Shown here: positions 21,723 through 26,240 of the stretch, piece by piece
Layout: every line of letters starts with the position of its first letter
Numbering within the stretch: the first letter of the stretch is position 1
Source of the DNA: Dehalococcoidales bacterium
GTDB lineage: Bacteria; Chloroflexota; Dehalococcoidia; Dehalococcoidales; UBA5760
Reading direction: 5' to 3'
Assembly (NCBI GenBank): GCA_028710655.1
Contig: JAQTTS010000002.1
Coordinates: 1-26,240, forward strand
DNA: 26,240 nucleotides
The notes under the pieces: model-generated
What the model was told of the DNA's origin: nothing
What the model saw: only the letters and a program-made list of their open reading frames with translations
Databases searched by the model: none
Translations under genes and position numbers: made by a program

Positions 21723-22703
21723 CTAGCTACGATCTGTGTATCGTTCCAGGGTCTTTAAGAAGTTTTCCAGGTACTCGGCTTTGATCCTATTCGGAGGCGT
21801 CAACAGATCGAAATCAGTTATATGGACGTCAAGGTTACAGTTCTTTTGAAACCAGTGCGATATTTGATAGTCCTGCATATCCATCTGCCAAACCTTACTC
21901 TTAACCCGGTCCCAGAGGAGCATTAATTCTTTGTCCGTACCTATGATTGTTTTCGGGGGATCTTCCTTAGCCAGGATTTCATCCGGAAAAAGATCATCAG
22001 GAGCTTCATTATCAGGCGGAGGCAGCAGGAGCACCTGTCCCGGCGGTATCTGGGCATATCGTTGGATTTCAACCAGTGAATAGGGTGCCGTCATGCTCAG
22101 AACACGTACCGTCTTCTTTCTACCTTCGGGTTGGACTTCCTGCTCAACGAGCTTCAGAGATAACGGTATCATGGACAATCTACCGCAAGTACCGCGAATC
22201 AGCTCAAGGCTGGAATTAATGTTGACTATGGAATAGAAGGAACTGGTATCAAGTTGGTAAACACCAAAACCGGGGCAATCGGGCAGAAGGAATTGCAGAT
22301 TCATCACCCGGCGGCATCGGTCTGCTTGATAGTAGGCGCATTTGGCCGGATTGCAGGGGATTTCCCGCATCTCTGTCTCAATAGATTCCCTGTTTGCGAG
22401 TTCGTTGGTACGGGTATCAATCTTAGCGACGGCTGTTTCACCATCGCCGCGACAGACCAGTCCTCTGGTAGCTGAATAACATCTTAAATACTGGCTGGCC
22501 CACTGGGTCTGGTCTTCGGTGGGAAACATAATCCTTAATTCTCTAGGCTTCTCACCGAAGACCTTTTTAACTTCTTCCGGACAGACAAAATGATCCGTTG
22601 GGCAGGGATAAGATAGTCCGCTAGCGTTTTCTTTTTTTACTCCCAACCTTACTTTCCCCAGGCGGGGAAGCCTCACTACACCGGTTACTCCCTTGATTGG
22701 CAT
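21723..22703 (-). CDS. gp3-like recombination directionality factor candidate
   Basis: The 326-residue protein resembles the phiC31 gp3-like family of recombination directionality factors: LVCRGDGE (C84), then a cysteine cluster C117-x4-C122-x7-C130 with Y-Y-Q, N-L-Q-F-L-L-P, P-G-F-G-V-Y-Q-L-D-T, then S-I-V-N-I-N-S-S-L-E-L-I-R and G-R-L-S-M-I-P-L. Members act with large serine integrases to turn attP x attB enzymes toward excision. This assignment is from pattern memory. ATG 22703 is preferred because AAGGAGG (22716-22710) has a six-base gap to it but none to the ATG at 22709. The C-terminal third is unlike anything I recognise. The serine integrase downstream on the other strand fits. Confidence 0.6.
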   Translation of the reverse strand: MPIKGVTGVVRLPRLGKVRLGVKKENASGLSYPCPTDHFVCPEEVKKVFGEKPRELRIMFPTEDQTQWASQYLRCYSATRGLVCRGDGETAVAKIDTRTNELANRESIETEMREIPCNPAKCAYYQADRCRRVMNLQFLLPDCPGFGVYQLDTSSFYSIVNINSSLELIRGTCGRLSMIPLSLKLVEQEVQPEGRKKTVRVLSMTAPYSLVEIQRYAQIPPGQVLLLPPPDNEAPDDLFPDEILAKEDPPKTIIGTDKELMLLWDRVKSKVWQMDMQDYQISHWFQKNCNLDVHITDFDLLTPPNRIKAEYLENFLKTLERYTDRS

Positions 22704-22827
22704 TGTCATCCTCCTTTATTTCATTGCAGTCCTCATTTTGGTATGGACTCTGAGATAGCTCTTCAATGTATGCTTCTGCAATCATCCTGGCCAATATTTT
22801 TATTCCGTTTTCAGGGGTGTATATCAC
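22621..22827 (-). CDS. Small coupled protein
   Basis: The 68-residue protein starts at GTG 22827, overlapping the XRE stop as GTGA. It has an amphipathic N-terminal helix (GIKILARMIAEAYIEEL) and a polar, very basic C-terminus (SKVGSKKRKR). Its last 28 codons overlap the gp3-like gene in another frame. Small proteins with I-x-x-L-A-R-M-I-A-E-A-Y are often found after phage or ICE Cro-like regulators. Function unknown. Confidence 0.5.
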   Translation of the reverse strand: MIYTPENGIKILARMIAEAYIEELSQSPYQNEDCNEIKEDDNANQGSNRCSEASPPGESKVGSKKRKR

Positions 22828-23057
22828 TTACCCGCTCCATTGCCGTTTTCGATAGTAAACAGGTCATCGTAAGTGTATTCGGGCAGATGCTCAAGGATGA
22901 GGCGCCTTAGTACTGGTGAGGGTTCTCTTCTCCCATTGATGATATGTGATAGGTGACTACGAGAAAATCCGATCTTCTCTGCGAGGTCACGCTGGGAGAG
23001 GTTTTTTCTCGACATGGCAATTTCAAAAGCAACCCGATTCAACTTTACCTTAACCAT
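22824..23057 (-). CDS. XRE-family regulator (Cro-like)
   Basis: The 77-residue protein is a single helix-turn-helix domain: LSQRDLAEKIGFSRSHLSHI, then N-G-R-R-E-P-S-P, then a short acidic end. It is the first gene of the leftward early operon and is divergent from the repressor gene at 23216, the position of Cro in lambda-type switches. A GAGG site precedes ATG 23057. Its target is probably the TTGGTATAC operators between the genes (inference). Confidence 0.82.
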   Translation of the reverse strand: MVKVKLNRVAFEIAMSRKNLSQRDLAEKIGFSRSHLSHIINGRREPSPVLRRLILEHLPEYTYDDLFTIENGNGAGK

Positions 23058-23089
23058 TGAGCTACCTCAGAACTCATTACGCTTTCTGT

Positions 23090-23120
23090 AGTATACCAAA
23101 GGCTATTCATAGACTGTCAA
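23090..23120 (-). promoter_or_regulatory. Leftward early promoter
   Basis: On the minus strand a consensus -35 TTGACA (23120-23115) is followed by TATACT (23095-23090) with a 19-base gap, or by TGGTAT with 16. The -10 lies inside the operator GTATACCAA (23091-23099), so binding there would block this promoter. Confidence 0.55.
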
Positions 23121-23177
23121 TAGATAAATGTCACTGTAGATAGCATACTGATGACATTAGTGTTTGACTTGGTATAC
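23091..23177. promoter_or_regulatory. Paired operators of the divergent switch
   Basis: GTATACCAA (23091-23099) and TTGGTATAC (23169-23177) are perfect inverted copies 69 bases apart; each overlaps one promoter. Further inverted pairs between or near them are ATAGATAA (23120-23127)/TTATCTAT (23189-23196) and ATGTCA (23128-23133)/TGACAT (23152-23157). The arrangement fits a two-promoter repressor switch with cooperative or looping binding. Confidence 0.6.
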
Positions 23178-23192
23178 AAAAAGTGCTATTAT
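23164..23192 (+). promoter_or_regulatory. Rightward repressor/integrase promoter
   Basis: TTGACT (23164-23169) and TATTAT (23187-23192) are separated by 17 bases, close to sigma-70 consensus. The operator TTGGTATAC sits between them. An AAAGGAGGTG ribosome site at 23199-23208 follows for the ATG at 23216. Confidence 0.65.
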
Positions 23193-23215
23193 CTATCCAA
23201 AGGAGGTGAGGAGCT

Positions 23216-23611
23216 ATGGTAGAGAACTTCGGTGAATATCTCCGTACCTTGAGGGTTGAAAAAAGGCTATCACTGCGGGAAGTTGAGCAGCAGTCAGGCG
23301 TCTCGAACTCATACCTGGGACTCATCGAACGCGGCCAGCGACCTATACCGGGCGCAGATATCTTAAAGAAACTTGCTCCCGTCTATGATGTGCCGGTAAG
23401 GGATCTACTAAAGGCTGCCGGGTATTTAAAAGATGAAGACATCTCTATAAGTGAGAATGATGAAATTGAGATGGCCTTCAACTACGTGATGAATGATCCC
23501 AGGTATAAATCCGGTACCCGCATCAAGGGTGGGCTTACTACCGATGTTAAGCGTTTCATCGTAGAGATGTACGAAAAAGCGACCGGTAAGAAGCTTTTGC
23601 CTGGAGGATAG
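23216..23611 (+). CDS. XRE-family repressor (ImmR/CI-like)
   Basis: The 131-residue protein has an N-terminal HTH (residues 5-62: LRTLRVEKRLSLREVEQQSG, then V-S-N-S-Y-L-G-L-I-E-R-G-Q-R) followed by a helical dimerisation-like tail, without an S24 peptidase domain. The next gene encodes an ImmA/IrrE-like protein three bases on, so induction is likely through that partner as in the ICEBs1 ImmR/ImmA pair, rather than by self-cleavage (inference). AAAGGAGG site with nine-base gap. Confidence 0.82.
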   Translation: MVENFGEYLRTLRVEKRLSLREVEQQSGVSNSYLGLIERGQRPIPGADILKKLAPVYDVPVRDLLKAAGYLKDEDISISENDEIEMAFNYVMNDPRYKSGTRIKGGLTTDVKRFIVEMYEKATGKKLLPGG

Positions 23612-23614
23612 CCT

Positions 23615-24544
23615 TTGAGAAACTTCAGTGACCTGCACTATTTTTGCCAGTATATTGTAAAAAAATACGGCTCACCCTCGAATGCATCCGAGGAGGACAA
23701 GGCCCAAGAGTTTCGTAAAATATACCTGCGGGATTTACCGTTGGATATCAGAACGCTAAGAGCCATTGCTTCTGCATGTGGTGTCCATATCAATGGTGTC
23801 GATAGTAAGAATTTACCGCAAAATATAAGGGGCTACCACGACGTCTTTGATGATAAAAGAAACATCTACTACAAAAAAGGCGACACAAGAAGTGGCATAG
23901 AAAACACGGTTCTTCATGAATTTAGAGAGATGATAGAGCCGGTTTTTGCCGAGTTGGACACAGATTATAGTCCATTGAGAACAAATGCTGTTCATTTGGC
24001 GGCTAATAAGTTTGCCACAGCTGTTCTACTTCCGAAAGAGGAATTTCGGGATAAGGTATACGAGTTGGGATTTGATGTCATCGCTCTATCTAAGCTTTAT
24101 TCAAAGAGTTGCTCTCAGGTTCTCCTCAGAATGGGTGAGGTGATACAAGGAAGTATCTTTCTATACAGCGCTCTTTATGAACAGGGTCCCGAGGTAAATA
24201 ATTGGATATTAAATTACTGGACTGGAAGTGCCAACAACGATGATCCTGACGCTAACATCTACGGAGCAGATGGATTATTCCCGAGGAAAGGTAGAACGGT
24301 TAGCTCTGGTTCGCTGGTAGATAGGGTAATAAAAACTAAAAAACCGCACATGGCTAGTAGAATCACCATTATGGATTCCAGAGACGACGATGGATTAGTT
24401 GCGGTTGCCAGACCACTAGCTATTTCAGGAGATATCGCCAAAATAGCATTAGTTGTGATGCTCGCCCATAATACCGGGCTCTTGCAGCCTCAAATTGATA
24501 ATATAAAGCCAATTGTTGTCGAAGAATTTCATAAGCATTTGTAA
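23615..24544 (+). CDS. ImmA/IrrE-like protein with altered zinc site and C-terminal GAF-like domain
   Basis: The 309-residue protein starts at TTG 23615, with GGAGG seven bases upstream. Residues 75-175 have the ImmA/IrrE pattern: L-H-E-F-R-E, then the very typical A-A-N-K-F-A-T-A-V-L-L-P (129-140) and L-S-K-L-Y-S-K-S helix. The zinc motif reads H101-E-F-R-E105 instead of HExxH, and the position of the usual downstream Glu ligand is H127. The C-terminal 100 residues (about 218-300) look like a GAF-type sensor (V-D-R-V-I-K-T-K-K-P, V-A-V-A-R-P-L-A-I). It may sense a signal and relieve repression by its XRE partner (inference from ImmA). Confidence 0.72.
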   Translation: MRNFSDLHYFCQYIVKKYGSPSNASEEDKAQEFRKIYLRDLPLDIRTLRAIASACGVHINGVDSKNLPQNIRGYHDVFDDKRNIYYKKGDTRSGIENTVLHEFREMIEPVFAELDTDYSPLRTNAVHLAANKFATAVLLPKEEFRDKVYELGFDVIALSKLYSKSCSQVLLRMGEVIQGSIFLYSALYEQGPEVNNWILNYWTGSANNDDPDANIYGADGLFPRKGRTVSSGSLVDRVIKTKKPHMASRITIMDSRDDDGLVAVARPLAISGDIAKIALVVMLAHNTGLLQPQIDNIKPIVVEEFHKHL

Positions 24545-24568
24545 TTAACCCACAACGGAGGTGTCGGA

Positions 24569-26170
24569 ATGGAGAATACAGCTAAACGAGTAGTTATTTA
24601 CGCCCGGGTCTCTTCAGACCGTCAGGACGTTGACCTTTCTATCTCCGCACAATTGAAGGCACTACGGGAATATGCTACCAGGAACGGCTATTTTGTGGTG
24701 AAAGAATTCGTTGATGAGGCAGAAAGCGGTAGAAGCACTGCCAGACCCTCCTTTCGAGAAATGATAAGTCTTGCTAGAACAAAGCAAGCTCCGTTTGAAA
24801 TGATCCTTGTATGGAAGCTCTCCAGGTTCGCCCGTAATCGTGAAGATTCTATTATTTATAAGTCTCTACTTAGAAAACAGGGTATCCAGGTAGTCTCTAT
24901 TAATGAGCCTATTGAAGATACTCCAACCGGCCGACTGATGGAAGGTATCATCGAGGTCATTGACGAATTCTATTCTTCCAACCTGGGGCAAGATATCACT
25001 CGGGGGCAGAGAGAAAATGCTGCTAGAGGTTTTTTCAACGGGAGTCGTCCCCCGTTCGGATATACTAGAAAGAAAATTAAAGATGGGGATAAAGAGCGGA
25101 ATTCGCTTGAGCCAGATCCCAACTTAGTCCCCATCATTAAGAGAATATTTAATGAGATCGTTAATGAAAAGGGTCTTAAAGAAATAGCCAAGGGTTTAAA
25201 TAAAGATGGAGTCCCAGCTCCAGCGGGTGGTAAATGGGGAAGACAACGCCTGCATAAAATCCTAACGAACGAGGCTTACACTGGCCGTCTCATCTGGGGT
25301 AAATCTCATAAAGGACTTCCTCCGATTATAAAAGATAATGCTTGGCCGGCAATCGTTGATAAATCGTTATTCGAGAATGTTCAAGTCACCCTTAATTCTC
25401 GTGCTCCAAAAGTAACTCATCCCCGCGTTGCGGGCAGCAGTTACCTATTAAGCGGTCTGGTTAAATGCCGTAATTGTGGAGCTTCTTATATAGGATATGG
25501 GGCTAAATCGGGACAATTCCATTACTATGTTTGTGGTACAACTTATAGCAAAGGTAAGGAAGCGTGCCCAAGCCAACACCTTCCCAAAGAGAAGCTGGAG
25601 AGGTTTGTTACTGACAAGATCAAGGGATACATTTTAACTGATGGGCATCTTCTTGATTTGGTTAAGCAAAGCAATGAGGCGTTTGATATCGCAAATAGTA
25701 AACGCAAGGAACGAGTCGAGGTCATTAACAAAGAAATTGAGCAGTGGGAAGGACGGTTAGAGCGACTATATGACTTCGTCGAAACTAGGGCGATAGAGCC
25801 AGGTAGGATGGCAAAGAGAATAGCTGAAGTACAAGATAAGCTGGACCAGATGAGGCAGGCTAAGCTGAACCTCAAGAATGGTCAAGATACTAATAAAGCA
25901 ATGTATATCGATCCGCAAAAAGTACTCTCTTACGTGGCTGAGTTGCGTCGTTTCCTTGATGAAAGAGGATTATTTGAACGGAAGGCTTTCTTAAGGTCGT
26001 TTATTGAGAAGATCAGAGTTGGCGATAATAAGGTTACTTTAGATTACACATTGCCGTTACCACCGGATAATACCAAACAGGAGACGGTATCGGTTCTAGA
26101 TATCGTCTCCCCAGCTCCACCAAAGGTGACTTTTGTAAAACTATCCTGCTGCTCCCCAATATTTGCCTGA
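24569..26170 (+). CDS. Large serine recombinase (integrase)
   Basis: The 533-residue protein has the serine resolvase N-domain (residues 6-150: VVIYARVSSDRQD with catalytic S15, then E-S-G-R-S, A-R-P-x-F, and V-W-K-L-S-R-F-A-R). The recombinase domain (about 175-275) includes G-Y, I-F-N-E-I and A-Y-T-G-R. A zinc ribbon uses C300, C303, C322 and C333. A coiled coil follows (about 375-440). This is the full layout of phiC31/TP901-type integrases. A GGAGG site lies eight bases before the ATG; 24 bases separate it from the ImmA-like gene, so repressor, sensor and integrase share a transcript. It probably catalyses integration, with the gp3-like protein giving direction. Confidence 0.93.
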   Translation: MENTAKRVVIYARVSSDRQDVDLSISAQLKALREYATRNGYFVVKEFVDEAESGRSTARPSFREMISLARTKQAPFEMILVWKLSRFARNREDSIIYKSLLRKQGIQVVSINEPIEDTPTGRLMEGIIEVIDEFYSSNLGQDITRGQRENAARGFFNGSRPPFGYTRKKIKDGDKERNSLEPDPNLVPIIKRIFNEIVNEKGLKEIAKGLNKDGVPAPAGGKWGRQRLHKILTNEAYTGRLIWGKSHKGLPPIIKDNAWPAIVDKSLFENVQVTLNSRAPKVTHPRVAGSSYLLSGLVKCRNCGASYIGYGAKSGQFHYYVCGTTYSKGKEACPSQHLPKEKLERFVTDKIKGYILTDGHLLDLVKQSNEAFDIANSKRKERVEVINKEIEQWEGRLERLYDFVETRAIEPGRMAKRIAEVQDKLDQMRQAKLNLKNGQDTNKAMYIDPQKVLSYVAELRRFLDERGLFERKAFLRSFIEKIRVGDNKVTLDYTLPLPPDNTKQETVSVLDIVSPAPPKVTFVKLSCCSPIFA

Positions 26171-26240
26171 GTAAGGTTCAATCTGCAAAATATCTTCCTG
26201 GACTTTAAATCCTCGGTTGGAAGCACTCTGAGTCCGAGCT
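26171..26240. other. Right junction region
   Basis: Seventy bases after the integrase stop. Both strands stay open in some frame, so they may be the start of host or flanking coding sequence. Serine-integrase elements usually have their att site right beside the integrase gene, so attR (or attL) is expected here. No repeat matching the left window end was seen. Confidence 0.35.

Larger units (their letters stand above)
1..26240. mobile_element. Integrated virus-like mobile element (most of it; left end not defined)
   Basis: A large serine recombinase, a gp3-like directionality factor, an XRE/ImmA-type switch, a primase-helicase, an ArdC-type antirestriction domain and fibre-like proteins occur together with almost no recognisable housekeeping genes. 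Minus-strand genes run nearly without gaps from 23057 to 2073, mostly with 1-14 bp overlaps, as in a phage or an integrative element. The right boundary probably lies just after the integrase stop at 26170. The left boundary is not visible: I found no direct repeat linking the two window ends. Terminase, portal, tape-measure and conjugation ATPase genes were not recognised, so it is neither an ordinary tailed prophage nor a standard ICE. Confidence 0.8.

Noticed and set aside
26198..26212. CTGGACTTTAAATCC resembles the anticodon arm of a tRNA-Sec gene
   Set aside because: The six-pair stem is not kept, the anticodon would be TTA, and no acceptor stem or T-arm GGTTCGA-type sequence follows within the visible bases.
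1..26240. CRISPR array, tRNA or rRNA genes, conjugation genes
   Set aside because: No regularly spaced repeats, no cloverleaf-type sequence and no relaxase, VirB4 or coupling-protein motifs were found on either strand.

Overview
The window is most of an integrated mobile element of virus-like character, about 26 kb with medium GC. A large serine recombinase sits at its right edge (24569-26170). The host cannot be named from the sequence. The gene style (dense minus-strand operons with ATGA overlaps and strong Shine-Dalgarno sites, a QALGGH zinc finger, a DUF192-ArdC fusion, near-50% GC) fits an anaerobic bacterium such as a Dehalococcoidia-type Chloroflexota, but that is a weak inference. No rRNA, tRNA or CRISPR array was found.

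Layout from right to left, the direction of most transcription. (1) Control and integration, 22824-26170: a divergent switch with a small XRE regulator leftward, and an XRE repressor, an ImmA/IrrE-like protein and the large serine integrase rightward. The two promoters face apart and each carries a copy of TTGGTATAC. (2) Early or replication operon, 17159-22827: a small coupled ORF, a protein resembling phiC31 gp3 recombination directionality factors, a TOPRIM/DUF3854-type primase-helicase with iteron-like repeats inside its gene, a Cys-rich protein, a membrane protein, a J-domain protein, an unknown protein and an AAA+ ATPase. (3) Regulatory operon, 15327-17011: a C2H2 zinc-finger/HTH protein, two unknown proteins and an AbrB-like protein. 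(4) A 257-bp leader (15070-15326) with a weak promoter, a terminator-like hairpin and interleaved inverted repeats. (5) Structural or surface operon, 2073-15069: small Met-rich membrane proteins, a beta-rich protein, tail-fibre or adhesin-like proteins in two paralogous pairs, a subtilisin-like protease, two holin-sized membrane proteins, three beta-sandwich proteins, a tyrosine recombinase with an inserted zinc ribbon, a DUF192-ArdC fusion and a winged-helix-like protein. (6) Two plus-strand cargo genes at the left edge (285-2024): an unknown protein with a possible nuclease-like motif, and a HEPN-domain protein.

How the parts may work together (inference): serine integrase plus gp3-like factor would control integration and excision, the XRE/ImmA switch would control induction, the primase-helicase with its iterons would replicate the excised circle, and the 15-kb leader would gate the structural operon. 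The structural operon is the unusual part. It has fibre-like host-recognition proteins but no recognisable terminase, portal, HK97 capsid, tape measure or baseplate. Instead it has several proteins ending in nearly all-methionine hydrophobic segments, a shared feature that suggests a membrane-associated particle or cell-surface complex. This is the best candidate here for an undescribed system.
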